The position numbers were made by a program, and so were the translations under genes. The notes under the pieces were generated by a model. It made no database searches and was not told where the DNA came from. It was given only the letters and a program-made list of their open reading frames with translations. Below are positions 25,706-35,144 of a stretch of DNA of 64,000 bases, piece after piece (within the stretch, counting starts at the first letter, position 1; each line of letters starts with the position of its first letter). The stretch spans positions 558,001 to 622,000 of the forward strand of contig NZ_JAFCJE010000005.1 in the NCBI RefSeq assembly GCF_018131185.1. The letters are read 5' to 3'. This DNA is from Bradyrhizobium diazoefficiens. GTDB lineage: Bacteria > Pseudomonadota > Alphaproteobacteria > Rhizobiales > Xanthobacteraceae.

Positions 25706-27039
25706 CCAAGCTCACCGGAACCTCCGGACAAACTTTCTCGGGTCTCGCCGAGAGCCTCAACATGCGCGGGACGTCGCGTTCGGCAAAGAGCGCCGGAGCC
25801 AAATCGCAGGCAAGCTCGTCGTTCAACGATCTGCTCCACACCGTCTCGAAGCTCGCCAAGCAGGCCCTGAACGAAGACGGCGGCGAGACGACCGGGAAGG
25901 CCGGCACGCTGCGCCCGCATCTGGCTCATTCGGCCGAGAAGGAAAGGCCGAAGGATGCGACGGTGCACGAGCGCATCGCGGTGTCCGAGCGAGAAAAGTC
26001 CACGGAGGAGCCATCCGACGAGAAGGCCGAGAGGTCGTCGGAGAGACGACATCCGGCCGATCATGCCGCCAAGGTGGACGTTCAGGACCAGCCGGGCATG
26101 GCCGTGGTGATCGGACAGGAGACCACGGCCGCGCCTGCCGTTAAGTCGCAGATGCAAACGCAGTCCGCCGGCAGGGACGCGTCCGGGCGCGACGAGCGAG
26201 CCTCCACGACGAAGCGCGAAGTGCAGGATGCGGCGATGGCCGATGCCGCCCCATCCGGTGTGGCTCCGATCGCCGCGCGCTCGCAGGCCGCGGTTTCGCA
26301 AGCGATGGCCGCGCCGCGATCGACACCGACGCAAGGCGGCGAGGCGTCGAACCCTATGCCCGCAGCGGCCGGCTTCGAGGCGGTCACGGCCAATGTCGAG
26401 CGCGCTGCCAAGGCCGCGGGGCGCGACGCAGTGCCGGAGACGACCAGGGTCACCGTGGTCCAGCAGGAAACCCATCTGCCGCCCGCGCAGTTCAACGCCC
26501 CACAACAGGTCGCCAATGCAGTGGTCGCCGAGCTGAAGGAATCTGCAAGCCCCGCGGCGGCTGCGGCATCCGATCTTGCCGCGTCCCAGACCAATGCCCC
26601 GGATCAGCCGCTCAAGATCCTGACCATCAATCTCGAGCCGCCCTCGCTCGGCAACGTCACCGTGCGCCTGCGTCTCGTCGGCACCGAGGTGTCGGTCCAA
26701 CTCGCGGCGGAACGCAGGGATACCAGCCAGATGCTGGACCAGCAGCGCGACCAGATCCGCGATCTCATGCAGTCGGCGGGCTATGTCGCCGACGTCGCGC
26801 CGGTCCAGCACGGTTCGCTGGACGGATTCCAGGGCGGATCCGGCCAGTCGCAGTCGCAGCTTTCGAGCCAGCAGCAGCCGTCGCCGCAGTCGCAAGGCTC
26901 GTTCGGCGGCGGCAGCACGTCGTCGGAGCAATCCGGCGGCGACGCGAAACAGGCCCGCCAGGAACGCCAGTCCAACCAGGAGACGCGTCATGACCAGGAC
27001 GTGGCGCCGCAGCTTCGTCGCGGCCCTGTTTATCTGTAA
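25702..27039 (+). CDS. fliK: Flagellar hook-length control protein FliK
   Basis: FliK measures hook length and triggers the FlhB specificity switch. The 445-residue protein is low-complexity and polar for most of its length (rich in A, S, Q, E, K), with a folded C-terminal Flg_hook domain at about 300-370: QPLKILTINLEPPSLGNVTVRLRLVGTEVSVQLAAERRDTSQMLDQQRDQIRDLM. The tail is Gln/Ser-rich. It overlaps motC (ATGA) and the following transglycosylase (50 bp). The partner FlhB at 10797 has an intact NPTH. Confidence 0.92.
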   Translation: MTKLTGTSGQTFSGLAESLNMRGTSRSAKSAGAKSQASSSFNDLLHTVSKLAKQALNEDGGETTGKAGTLRPHLAHSAEKERPKDATVHERIAVSEREKSTEEPSDEKAERSSERRHPADHAAKVDVQDQPGMAVVIGQETTAAPAVKSQMQTQSAGRDASGRDERASTTKREVQDAAMADAAPSGVAPIAARSQAAVSQAMAAPRSTPTQGGEASNPMPAAAGFEAVTANVERAAKAAGRDAVPETTRVTVVQQETHLPPAQFNAPQQVANAVVAELKESASPAAAAASDLAASQTNAPDQPLKILTINLEPPSLGNVTVRLRLVGTEVSVQLAAERRDTSQMLDQQRDQIRDLMQSAGYVADVAPVQHGSLDGFQGGSGQSQSQLSSQQQPSPQSQGSFGGGSTSSEQSGGDAKQARQERQSNQETRHDQDVAPQLRRGPVYL

Positions 27040-27571
27040 CGCGGGCACTGTCAAAGCGGCCGCCGACAGCGCGCGGCCCTGCGAGCGCGAGATGGCGCGT
27101 GCGGCCCGGCAGCACGGGATTCCGCTCGGCATTCTCTATGCGGTCGGTCTCACCGAGACCGGGCGTCGCGGCGCGCTGCATCCTTACGCGCTCGGTGCCG
27201 ACGGCCAGACCGTGTTCGCCAGGGACGTCAACGATGCGATCGCGAACTTCGAAGCGATGAGAAGCAAGGGCATCAAGCTGATCGACCTCGGCTGCATGCA
27301 GATCAACCACTATTATCACGGCGACAAGTTCGCCTCCGTGCGCGCGATGTTCGATCCTGCCGGGAACGTCGAATATGCCGCGCGCTTCCTGAAAGAGCTG
27401 AAGCAGCGCGAGGGAAGCTGGACCATGGCAGTCGCCCGCTACAATGCGGGGCCCAACAATCAGCCGGCGCAGAAGCGCTACGTCTGTCACATCGTCGCCC
27501 ATCTCGTTTCGAGCGGTTTCGGCGCGTGGACCGACAAGGCCCGCTCGTTCTGTCAGCCGAAAACGACATGA
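26990..27571 (+). CDS. Lytic transglycosylase-type (SLT) protein, flagellar
   Basis: From the ATG at 26990 the 193-residue precursor has a signal peptide (FVAALFICNAGTVKAAAD) and an SLT/lysozyme-like domain. The catalytic glutamate lies in AVGLTETGRRG, and LGCMQINHYYH and VARYNAGPN are the later SLT motifs. The start overlaps fliK by 50 bp. It probably opens the peptidoglycan for rod passage: the FlgJ homologue here (36312) has only the rod-binding domain, so this separate enzyme would supply the muramidase function. Confidence 0.85.
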   Translation: MTRTWRRSFVAALFICNAGTVKAAADSARPCEREMARAARQHGIPLGILYAVGLTETGRRGALHPYALGADGQTVFARDVNDAIANFEAMRSKGIKLIDLGCMQINHYYHGDKFASVRAMFDPAGNVEYAARFLKELKQREGSWTMAVARYNAGPNNQPAQKRYVCHIVAHLVSSGFGAWTDKARSFCQPKTT

Positions 27572-27692
27572 CGTGACGAGCTGAAGCAACGACTGACGGG
27601 ACGAACGACAAGTTGTGCATCTCTCCCAATCATCAGCCCCGCGCAAGCAAGAACCCCCATTGTAGCTGCAACCTACCAAAGGAGCCCACTTC

Positions 27693-28925
27693 ATGAGCCT
27701 GTATGGTGTTATGCGCACCGGCGTTTCCGGAATGAACGCGCAGTCCAACAAGCTGTCGACGGTCTCGGACAACATCGCCAACGTCAACACGACCGGCTAC
27801 AAGCGGGCTTCCACGGAATTCTCCTCGCTGATCCTGAAGAGCGGCTCCGGCAACTATGATTCCGGCGCGGTCGAGACCAAGGTTCGCTATGCCATCAGTG
27901 ATGCGGGCAACACGCAGTACACCACGTCGACCACGGACCTTCGCGTCCAGGGCAACGGCTTCTTCGTGGTGTCGAACGCCAACAACACGCAGCAATATCT
28001 GACGCGCGCCGGCTCGTTCGTGCCTGACAGCCAGGGCAATCTGGTCAACGGGGCCGGCTACTATCTTCTGGGCCAGCCCGGTCTCGTGACGAACTTCTCG
28101 CAGAACAGTCTGTCCGGCATGCAGATCGTCAACATTGCCCAGGTTTCGCAGGTGCCCGTGCCGTCGACGGCGGGGACGCTCACGACCGGCAATCTGGATC
28201 CGAAGGCGGCCGTCATTGCGGGTCCGCCCGGCCCGGCGTCATATTCATCGAAGAGCTCGATCGTGGCCTACAACAATATCGGCCAAGCCGTTACGCTCGA
28301 CGTTTATATGTCCCACACGGCGACGGCTGCCGGCTCGGATACCTGGCAGGTTCAGGTCTATGATTCCGCAACGGGTACCTCGCTCGCCGCTGCCACCACT
28401 TTCACCTTCGATACGACGGCGGCCGGCAGGGGCGCGCTCGCCGGAGCGAGCCCGACCGGTCTCAGCTTCACCGTTCCCGGGGGTGCGGCGATGACCATGG
28501 ATCTGTCGAACATGACGCAGGTCGGCTCCGACTTCAGCTTCAAGGCCACCGTCAATGGCAGCGTCCCTGCGGCCATCGACAAGGTCGATGTCGATGATGC
28601 CGGCCACGTGACGGCGATCCTGAAGAACGGGCAGCAGCTGACGCTCTACACCATCATGCTCGCCGACGTCGCGAGCCCCGACAATCTGACGCCCGAGCCG
28701 GGCAACGTCTATTCGACCAACATGAATTCCGGCAACGCGCAGGTCGGAAATGCGGGCACGGGTGGGCTCGGCGCGATCCAGTCCGGCGCCCTGGAGGATT
28801 CCAACGTCGACCTTGCGGACGAACTCACCGGCATGATCGAGGCGCAGCGCGGCTTCACCGCGAACTCGAAATCGTTCCAGACCGGCTCTGACCTGCTCGA
28901 CGTCGTCGTCAACCTGAAGCGTTAA
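27693..28925 (+). CDS. flgE: Flagellar hook protein FlgE
   Basis: FlgE polymerises into the hook. The 410-residue protein has the axial N-terminus SGMNAQSNKLSTVSDNIANVNTTGYKRASTEFS, the VQGNGFFVVS and YLTRAGSFVPD blocks, and the C-terminal SGALEDSNVDLADELTGMIEAQRGFTANSKSFQTGSDLL. The ATG has AAGGAG seven to twelve bases upstream. A 121-bp gap precedes it and probably holds a promoter; GCAAG (27647-27651) and GTAG (27662-27665), ten bases apart, resemble the motif of the other laf promoters. flgK follows after 25 bp. Confidence 0.96.
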   Translation: MSLYGVMRTGVSGMNAQSNKLSTVSDNIANVNTTGYKRASTEFSSLILKSGSGNYDSGAVETKVRYAISDAGNTQYTTSTTDLRVQGNGFFVVSNANNTQQYLTRAGSFVPDSQGNLVNGAGYYLLGQPGLVTNFSQNSLSGMQIVNIAQVSQVPVPSTAGTLTTGNLDPKAAVIAGPPGPASYSSKSSIVAYNNIGQAVTLDVYMSHTATAAGSDTWQVQVYDSATGTSLAAATTFTFDTTAAGRGALAGASPTGLSFTVPGGAAMTMDLSNMTQVGSDFSFKATVNGSVPAAIDKVDVDDAGHVTAILKNGQQLTLYTIMLADVASPDNLTPEPGNVYSTNMNSGNAQVGNAGTGGLGAIQSGALEDSNVDLADELTGMIEAQRGFTANSKSFQTGSDLLDVVVNLKR

Positions 28926-28950
28926 GTCCCATCCCGGGCAAGAGCAGATC

Positions 28951-30429
28951 ATGTCCCTTACCGCCGCCCTCAACTCGGCCCGCTCCTCGCTCATGGCGTC
29001 GAGCATCCAGTCGTCGACGATCTCGCGTAACATTGCCGGGGCCAGCGCCACCGGCTATTCGCGCAAGATCGCCGTGCTGGACAATCTCCCAGGCGCCGGC
29101 GTCTATGTCGCGGCGATACAGCGCGCGGCAAGCGGCGGCCTGTTCACGAACGTCCTCACCGCGACGTCGGCGTCCGCCAAGCAGGGCGTGATCTACGAAG
29201 GTCTGCAGAAAATCTCGGCCGCGACGATAGACGATCCCGAGCTCGAACAGTCGCCGACCGCCCAGCTTAACAAGCTCAAGCAGGCGCTGCAGCAATTCGC
29301 CAACTCCACCGACAATGCGACCCTGGCGCAGGCCGCGGTGACGTCCGCCAAGGACATGGCGACGACGCTCAACCAGGCGACCAAGACCGTCCAGTCCGTC
29401 CGCGAGGGCGCGGACGCCGACATGGCAACGTCGGTCGCCAACATCAACCAGCTGCTCGCCCAATTCGACGAGGTCAACACCGCGATCGTGAAGGGAACGA
29501 TCTCCGGCGACGACGTCACCGACTATCTCGACCAGCGCGACGGCATCGTCTCCAGGCTGTCGGAGGAGGTTGGCGTCTCGATGTCGCTCCGTGCCAACGG
29601 CGACGCGGCGCTCTACACCGACAGCGGCGTCGTGCTGTTCGACAAGACGGCGCGAACGGTCAGCTTCGTGGCGACCAACGTCTACACGCCCGGTACCACG
29701 GGCAATGCGGTCTATATCGACGGCGTCCCGGTCACAGGAGCCAATTCCGTGATGCCGCTCAAGACCGGAAAGATCGCGGGCCTCGCCGAATTACGCGACA
29801 ATGCCACCGTCACGTACCAGAGCCAGCTCGACGAAATTGCGCGTGGCTTGATCGATGCCTTCAAGGAAAGCGATCAGTCGGCTGTTCCGACGCTGGCGGA
29901 CAGGCCCGGCCTGTTCACCTATCCCGGCGCACCGGCGATGCCCGCGAGCGCCACGATCTCAGTCGGCCTCGCCGGTACGATCGCGGTTGCCGCGTCGGTC
30001 GATCCGGCCGCGGGCGGTAACCCGAATCTGCTGCGCGACGGCGCGATCAGCGGCGTGCCCGCCTACAATTACAACACGACCGGCAATGCCGGCTTCTCGA
30101 CGCGGCTCCAGCAGCTCATCAACAACATGGAGGCGCCGCAGCCGTTCGCCCCGGCGGCTCAGGGAAAGCCGAGCGGCAGCGTGATCGAGTTCGCCTCGTC
30201 CTCGGCGAGCTGGATCGAAAGCCAGCGCAAGACCGCCGACGCCAACGTCCAGTACCAGAACACGCTGCTCGACCGCAGCACCGCGGCGCTGTCGAATGTC
30301 AGCGGCGTCAACATGGACGACGAGATGTCGTTGATGCTCCAGGTCGAGCGCACCTATTCGGCGTCGTCGAAGATCATCTCGACCGTCGACGAGATGTTGC
30401 AGAGCCTGCTGGCTGCCGTGGGGAATTAA
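28951..30429 (+). CDS. flgK: Hook-filament junction protein FlgK (HAP1)
   Basis: FlgK joins hook and filament and is distal to FlgE. The protein has 492 residues. N-terminal SSIQSSTISRNIAGASATGYSRKIAVLDN and C-terminal GVNMDDEMSLMLQVERTYSASSKIISTVDEMLQSLL are the usual HAP1 signatures. The central variable region is less conserved. It is followed by flgL after 3 bp, the canonical flgE-flgK-flgL order. Assembly requires the substrate switch of FlhB. Confidence 0.95.
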   Translation: MSLTAALNSARSSLMASSIQSSTISRNIAGASATGYSRKIAVLDNLPGAGVYVAAIQRAASGGLFTNVLTATSASAKQGVIYEGLQKISAATIDDPELEQSPTAQLNKLKQALQQFANSTDNATLAQAAVTSAKDMATTLNQATKTVQSVREGADADMATSVANINQLLAQFDEVNTAIVKGTISGDDVTDYLDQRDGIVSRLSEEVGVSMSLRANGDAALYTDSGVVLFDKTARTVSFVATNVYTPGTTGNAVYIDGVPVTGANSVMPLKTGKIAGLAELRDNATVTYQSQLDEIARGLIDAFKESDQSAVPTLADRPGLFTYPGAPAMPASATISVGLAGTIAVAASVDPAAGGNPNLLRDGAISGVPAYNYNTTGNAGFSTRLQQLINNMEAPQPFAPAAQGKPSGSVIEFASSSASWIESQRKTADANVQYQNTLLDRSTAALSNVSGVNMDDEMSLMLQVERTYSASSKIISTVDEMLQSLLAAVGN

Positions 30430-30432
30430 GTC

Positions 30433-31479
30433 ATGATGAGCGCCAACTACATCTCGACCCTGATGATGTCGTCCTCGTTGAGGTCGTCGATCACGAATAA
30501 TCAGGCCGCGCTGACCAAGGCCTCGAAGGAGGCGACCACCGGCCGTTTCGCCGATGTCGGCCTCGAACTCGGTACGGGGACGGGCCGCGACGTGGCGCTA
30601 CGGGCCGATTTCAACTTCGCCGATCAGCTGGTCGATACTAACGAGCTGGTTTCGGGTCGCCTCGACGTGACCCAGAACCGGATCACGCAGCTTGGCACGA
30701 CCGCCTCGGAATTCCTCAAGAACCTGATCGCGGCCCGCGACGCCGACAGCGGCGCGAAGATCATCCTGCCGAGCGCGTCCGCCAACCTTCAGGACCTCAT
30801 CGGCGCGCTCAACGTCTCCTACAATGGCGCGTATCTGTTCGGCGGCATCAATACGCAGACCGTGCCGGTCACGAACTACACGGCCGGCTCGGCCAGCAAG
30901 AACCAGGTCGATGCGGACTTTCTGGCGACGTTCGGCTTCTCGCAGTCGGCGGCCGGCGTGAGCACGATCACGCCGGCGCAGATGCAGAACTTTCTCGACA
31001 ACATCCTCGATGCCGAGTTCGCAAGTCCGGCCTGGAACACCAATTGGTCGGCGGCCACGGACCAGACGCTGTCGAGCCGCATCTCCACGACCGAGGTCGT
31101 CGACAGCTCGGTCAGCGCCAACCAGCCCGGCTTCCGCAAGCTGGCCGAGGCCTACACCATGCTCACCGATCTCGGCAATACCAGCCTGAGCAAGGACACG
31201 TTTCAGGTCGTCGTCGACAAGGCCATCAGTCTCGTCAGCGGCGCGATCAACGATCTTGCCGTGCTCGGCGGTACCGTCGGCTCGATCCAGCAACGGGTCA
31301 CCGGCGCATCCGAAAAGCTGAAGATCCAGAAGGACATCCTCAACAACCAGATCGTCAAGCTGGAGGCGGTCGATCCGACCGAGGCCTCGGTCCGCGTCAC
31401 CACCTTGCAGACCCAGATCAAGACGGCGCTCGCGCTGACGTCGCAGCTCCAGCAGATCAGCCTCATCAACTATCTCTGA
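30433..31479 (+). CDS. flgL: Hook-filament junction protein FlgL (HAP3)
   Basis: FlgL caps the junction before the flagellin filament. The 348-residue protein resembles a flagellin at both ends: SSLRSSITNNQAALTKASKEATTGRFADVGLELG and the C-terminal DPTEASVRVTTLQTQIKTALALTSQLQQISLINYL. GSIQQRVTGASEKLKIQKDIL is typical of FlgL. Two adjacent ATGs (30433, 30436) are possible starts. flaF begins about 53 bp later. Confidence 0.93.
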   Translation: MMSANYISTLMMSSSLRSSITNNQAALTKASKEATTGRFADVGLELGTGTGRDVALRADFNFADQLVDTNELVSGRLDVTQNRITQLGTTASEFLKNLIAARDADSGAKIILPSASANLQDLIGALNVSYNGAYLFGGINTQTVPVTNYTAGSASKNQVDADFLATFGFSQSAAGVSTITPAQMQNFLDNILDAEFASPAWNTNWSAATDQTLSSRISTTEVVDSSVSANQPGFRKLAEAYTMLTDLGNTSLSKDTFQVVVDKAISLVSGAINDLAVLGGTVGSIQQRVTGASEKLKIQKDILNNQIVKLEAVDPTEASVRVTTLQTQIKTALALTSQLQQISLINYL

Positions 31480-31532
31480 AGTCGGAGCTCGCAACCTTTG
31501 TCCTGTTATCCGGTCTCTTGCGCAGAGTGGTT

Positions 31533-31880
31533 ATGATGACGTTTGAAGCCTATGAAGCCGTCGTCGACGAAAGTGGTTTTGAGGCGCGGGGCCGGGAGCG
31601 GCAGGCGCTCAGCCTCGGCATCGACCGGCTCGAGCGTCTCCGGGAGGGCCACTTCAGCTTCGAGGATCTGGTCGAGAGCCTGCTCTATGTGCGGCGGCTG
31701 TGGACGATCTTCATCGAGGATCTCTCGCACCCTGAAAACGGTCTGCCGGAAAAGCTGCGCGCCGACATCATCTCGATCGGCCTGTGGGTCGTCAAGGAGG
31801 CCGATCGCCTTCGCGAGGAAAGATCGAACGACGTGATGCAGCTCATCGAAATCAACCGCCTGATCCGAGACGCTCTTTGA
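31533..31880 (+). CDS. flaF: Flagellar biosynthesis regulator FlaF
   Basis: FlaF is a small helical protein found with FlbT in Alphaproteobacteria; in Caulobacter it is needed for flagellin export and expression. The 115-residue length matches the family. The conserved segment is QALSLGIDRLERLREGHFSFEDLVESLLYVRRLWTIFIEDL, followed by LPEKLRADIISIGLWVVKEADRLR. The start is one of two adjacent ATGs (31533 or 31536). It overlaps flbT by one base (TGATG). Confidence 0.9.
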   Translation: MMTFEAYEAVVDESGFEARGRERQALSLGIDRLERLREGHFSFEDLVESLLYVRRLWTIFIEDLSHPENGLPEKLRADIISIGLWVVKEADRLREERSNDVMQLIEINRLIRDAL

Positions 31881-32290
31881 TGAAAGTCTCCTTGCGCGCG
31901 GGCGAACGGATCTACATCAACGGCGCGGTGCTGCGCGTGGACCGCAAGGTCTCCGTCGAGCTCGTCAACGACGTGATGTTCCTGCTCGAAGGGCAGGTCA
32001 TGCAGGCGTCCGACGCCACCACGGCGTTGCGGCAGCTCTACTTCATCGTCCAGCTCATGCTGATGAACCCGACCGACATCCGCGATGCCGCAGTGATCTA
32101 CGCGCAGCATCACGCGGCCCTGTGTGCCGTGTGCGAGAGCCGCGAGATGCTGGACGGACTTGGCGCGGTCGACGAACTGGTCCAGACGACCCGTTACTTC
32201 GAGGCGCTCAAGCGGATCCGGGCCCTGTTCCCGGTGGAGCAGGCGATCCTGGCCGGCGCGGTACCCATTTCCCCCGTCGAAGCTGCCTGA
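31880..32290 (+). CDS. flbT: Flagellin translation/mRNA regulator FlbT
   Basis: FlbT is an RNA-binding regulator. In Caulobacter it binds the 5' leader of the flagellin fljK mRNA and reduces its stability; in Bradyrhizobium diazoefficiens FlbT-L is required for production of both lateral flagellins (as I recall from published work). The 136-residue protein shows the family sequence MKVSLRAGERIYINGAVLRVDRKVSVELVNDVMFLLEGQVM and the LRQLYFIVQLMLMNP segment. The likely RNA targets are the two homologous lafA leaders at 18420 and 19593. The ATG overlaps the flaF stop. Confidence 0.93.
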   Translation: MKVSLRAGERIYINGAVLRVDRKVSVELVNDVMFLLEGQVMQASDATTALRQLYFIVQLMLMNPTDIRDAAVIYAQHHAALCAVCESREMLDGLGAVDELVQTTRYFEALKRIRALFPVEQAILAGAVPISPVEAA

Positions 32291-32304
32291 CAGCGGAGAG
32301 ACAC

Positions 32305-32721
32305 ATGAACGTCACAGGCGTGACCGACACGACCGGCAAGTCCAATGCGACCGACCAGACCACGACGTCGAGCAGCGGCGTCGACTACAACACGTTTCTT
32401 CAGCTCCTCATCGCCCAGATGAAGAACCAGGATCCGACCAATCCGATGGAAACCTCGGAATATATGAGCCAGTTCGCCCAGCTCTCGACGGTCGAGCAGG
32501 CGATGCAGACCAATTCGAAGCTGGACGCGCTGCTGTCGTCGCAGTCGTTGTCGCAGGCCAACGGCCTGATCGGGAAAACCGTCAGCTTCACCGACGCCAG
32601 CGGCGCCACCTTCAGCGGCAAGGTCGTTTCGGTCTCCATCAACAGCGACGGCTCCATCGCGACCCTGCAGGACGGCACCAAGGTCGCGGTCGGACCCGGC
32701 CTCACGATCAGCCAATCATGA
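32305..32721 (+). CDS. flgD: Hook assembly scaffold FlgD
   Basis: FlgD is the hook cap and is not retained in the finished flagellum. From the ATG at 32305, with GGAGAG just upstream, the protein is 138 residues, the short type usual in rhizobia. Conserved: DYNTFLQLLIAQMKNQDPTNPMETSEYMSQFAQLSTVEQAMQ, then the LIGKTVSF core and VSVSINSDGSIATLQDG. It overlaps fliQ (ATGA). It works with FlgE, which is upstream in the same operon. Confidence 0.95.
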   Translation: MNVTGVTDTTGKSNATDQTTTSSSGVDYNTFLQLLIAQMKNQDPTNPMETSEYMSQFAQLSTVEQAMQTNSKLDALLSSQSLSQANGLIGKTVSFTDASGATFSGKVVSVSINSDGSIATLQDGTKVAVGPGLTISQS

Positions 32722-32984
32722 ACGAGCGGGACGCTCTCGATATCGTCCAGGCGGCGATCTGGACCATCATCGTCGCCTCCGGACCCGCGGTCGGCGCCGC
32801 CATGGTGGTCGGCACCGTCATCGCGCTGATCCAGGCCCTGACCCAGATCCAGGAGGTGACGCTGACCTTCGTTCCGAAGATCATCGTCATTCTGCTGGTC
32901 GTTGCCGTCTCCGGTTCATTCATCGGCGCGCATCTCTCCACCTTCACCGAGATGGTCTATTCGCGGATCGAGCACGGCTTCTGA
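32718..32984 (+). CDS. fliQ: Flagellar export gate protein FliQ
   Basis: FliQ is a small two-helix protein of the export gate. The 88-residue length is exact for the family. Helix 1 covers about residues 12-40 (AAIWTIIVASGPAVGAAMVVGTVIALIQALTQIQEVTLTFVPKI), the signature loop TQIQEVTLTFVPK is intact, and helix 2 covers about 53-75. It overlaps the flgD stop by 4 bp. flhA follows after 78 bp. Confidence 0.96.
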   Translation: MNERDALDIVQAAIWTIIVASGPAVGAAMVVGTVIALIQALTQIQEVTLTFVPKIIVILLVVAVSGSFIGAHLSTFTEMVYSRIEHGF

Positions 32985-33062
32985 CCCGGGCAGCGTCCTG
33001 CCACCACCCTCGCGTAAGCTTTGCGCGGCAGATTGCAGGCCGGACCCCTCTGCCGGTGACCC

Positions 33063-35144
33063 ATGGCCGATACGTTAGCTGCTAGCCTGCCGACCCCACG
33101 ACGAGTGGGGGCCGACGCATTTTTCGCCGGCGGCATCGTGGCCATGCTCACGATCCTGTTTCTGCCGATCCCGCCGATCCTGATCGATCTCGGCCTTGCG
33201 TTCTCGATCGCGCTGTCTGCGCTGATCCTGATGGTGGCGCTGTGGATCCAGCGGCCGCTCGACTTCTCGGCCTTCCCGACCGTGCTTCTGATCGCGACGA
33301 TCCTGCGCCTGGCGCTGAACGTGGCGACCACCCGCCTGATCCTGTCGCGCGGCGGCGAGGGCGAGCACGCTGCCGGCCACGTCGTCGCCGGCTTCTCCAA
33401 GTTCGTCATGGGCGGCGACTTCGTCATCGGCCTGATCATCTTCGCCATCCTGGTCACGGTGAACTTCGTCGTGATCACCAAGGGTGCGACGCGCATCGCC
33501 GAAGTCGGCGCCCGCTTCACCCTCGACGCCATTCCCGGCAAGCAGATGGCGATCGACGCGGACCTGTCGGCCGGCCTGATCGACGACAAGGAAGCCCAGC
33601 GCCGGCGCCGCGAGCTCGAGGAAGAGAGCGCGTTCTTCGGCGCCATGGACGGCGCCTCGAAATTCGTTCGCGGCGATGCCATCGCCGGCCTGCTCATCAC
33701 CGCGATCAACATCTTCGGCGGCATCATCATCGGCGTCACCCATCACGGGCTGACGCTGTCGCGTGCCGCCGACGTCTACACCAAGCTCTCCGTCGGCGAT
33801 GGCCTGGTGTCGCAGATGCCGGCGCTGATCGTGTCGCTGTCGGCGGGCCTTCTGGTCTCCAAGGGCGGCACCAGGGGGTCGGCAGAGCAGGCCGTGTTGC
33901 GTCAGCTCAGCGGCTATCCGCGCGCGGTGTCGGCCGCCGCGCTGATGATGTTCGTGCTCGCCTTGATGCCGGGCCTGCCGATGGCGCCCTTCCTGCTGCT
34001 CGGCGGCGTCATGGCCTTCGTCGGCTACTCGCTGCCGAGGCGGCAGGCGGACCGGGAGCGCAAGGAAGCGGCCCTCAAGGCCGACGAGCGCGCCCAGACC
34101 GAGGCCAAGGAATCCGTCAAGGAGCAGCTCAAGACCGCCGAGATCGAGCTGGCGCTCGGAGGCCACCTTTCCGTCCATCTCCTGGGCTCGCGCACCGAGC
34201 TTGCGCACCGCGTCGCCAAGATCCGCAAGAAGTTCGCCAAGCAGTACGGCTTCGTCGTTCCCGAGATCAAGCTCACCGACAATCTGTCGATCGACCCCAA
34301 GGGCTACCAGATCCGCATTCACGACACTCGCGTCGCCCACGGCGAGCTCAGGCTCGGTGAGGTGCTCGTGTTGGTCGACAAGGACGGCAAGCCTGACGTG
34401 CCGGGCGAAGAGGTGATCGAACCCGCTTTCGGCATGAAAGCGCTGTGGGTGACGGAGGCCTTCACCGACGAGGTCAAGCGGCAGGGCTGCAAGCCGGTCG
34501 ACAATCTGTCGGTTCTGCTCACGCATCTAAGCGAAGTGATCAGGGCTAACCTCGCCCAGCTCCTGTCCTACAAGGACATGCGCGCGCTTCTCGACCGTCT
34601 CGATCCCGAATACAAGCGCCTCGTCGAGGATCTCTGCCCGTCGCAGATCTCATATTCGGGCCTGCTGGCGATCCTGAAGATCCTGCTGGCCGAGCGCGTC
34701 TCCATTCGCAACCTTCACCTGATCCTCGAGGCGATCGCCGAGATCGCGCCCCATGTGCGGCGCTCCGAGCAGGTCGCAGAGCACGTGCGGACTCGGCTTG
34801 CCCAGCAGATCTGCGGCGACCTCTCGGACAACGGCGTGCTCAACGTCGTCCGTCTCGGTAACCGTTGGGACCTCGCGTTTCACCAGAGCCTGAAGCGCGA
34901 CGCCAAGGGCGACGTCGTCGAGTTCGACGCCGATCCGCGCCTGATCGAACAGTTCGCGACGGAAGCCAGCGCCGCGATCCGCAAGTTCACCGAGAGCGGC
35001 ACCAGCGTGGTGTTGGCGGTCACCCCGGAAGCGCGCCCCTATGTCCGGATGATCCTGGAGCGGGTGTTCCCGACATTGCCGGTGCTGTCGCATGTCGAAG
35101 TCGCGCGCAGTGCCGAGATCAGGGCGCTCGGGGCCGTCTCGTGA
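33063..35144 (+). CDS. flhA: Flagellar export gate protein FlhA
   Basis: FlhA is the large nonameric gate that receives chaperone-substrate complexes. The 693-residue protein has about eight membrane helices in the first 320 residues, including the FHIPEP-type region around KGATRIAEVGARFTLDAIPGKQMAIDADLSAGLIDDKEAQ, and a large cytoplasmic domain from about 340 on (ELALGGHLSVHLLGSR...KIRKKFAKQYGFVVPEIKLTDN). fliR overlaps the end (GTGA). All of FlhA, FlhB, FliP, FliQ and FliR are present; I see no FliO gene. Confidence 0.97.
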   Translation: MADTLAASLPTPRRVGADAFFAGGIVAMLTILFLPIPPILIDLGLAFSIALSALILMVALWIQRPLDFSAFPTVLLIATILRLALNVATTRLILSRGGEGEHAAGHVVAGFSKFVMGGDFVIGLIIFAILVTVNFVVITKGATRIAEVGARFTLDAIPGKQMAIDADLSAGLIDDKEAQRRRRELEEESAFFGAMDGASKFVRGDAIAGLLITAINIFGGIIIGVTHHGLTLSRAADVYTKLSVGDGLVSQMPALIVSLSAGLLVSKGGTRGSAEQAVLRQLSGYPRAVSAAALMMFVLALMPGLPMAPFLLLGGVMAFVGYSLPRRQADRERKEAALKADERAQTEAKESVKEQLKTAEIELALGGHLSVHLLGSRTELAHRVAKIRKKFAKQYGFVVPEIKLTDNLSIDPKGYQIRIHDTRVAHGELRLGEVLVLVDKDGKPDVPGEEVIEPAFGMKALWVTEAFTDEVKRQGCKPVDNLSVLLTHLSEVIRANLAQLLSYKDMRALLDRLDPEYKRLVEDLCPSQISYSGLLAILKILLAERVSIRNLHLILEAIAEIAPHVRRSEQVAEHVRTRLAQQICGDLSDNGVLNVVRLGNRWDLAFHQSLKRDAKGDVVEFDADPRLIEQFATEASAAIRKFTESGTSVVLAVTPEARPYVRMILERVFPTLPVLSHVEVARSAEIRALGAVS

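Noticed and set aside
20890..27132. Three long minus-strand frames (676, 672 and 611 residues) opposite fliF to fliK
   Set aside because: They result from codon bias on the plus strand, are mutually overlapping and full of Arg, Gly and His, and lie opposite established genes.
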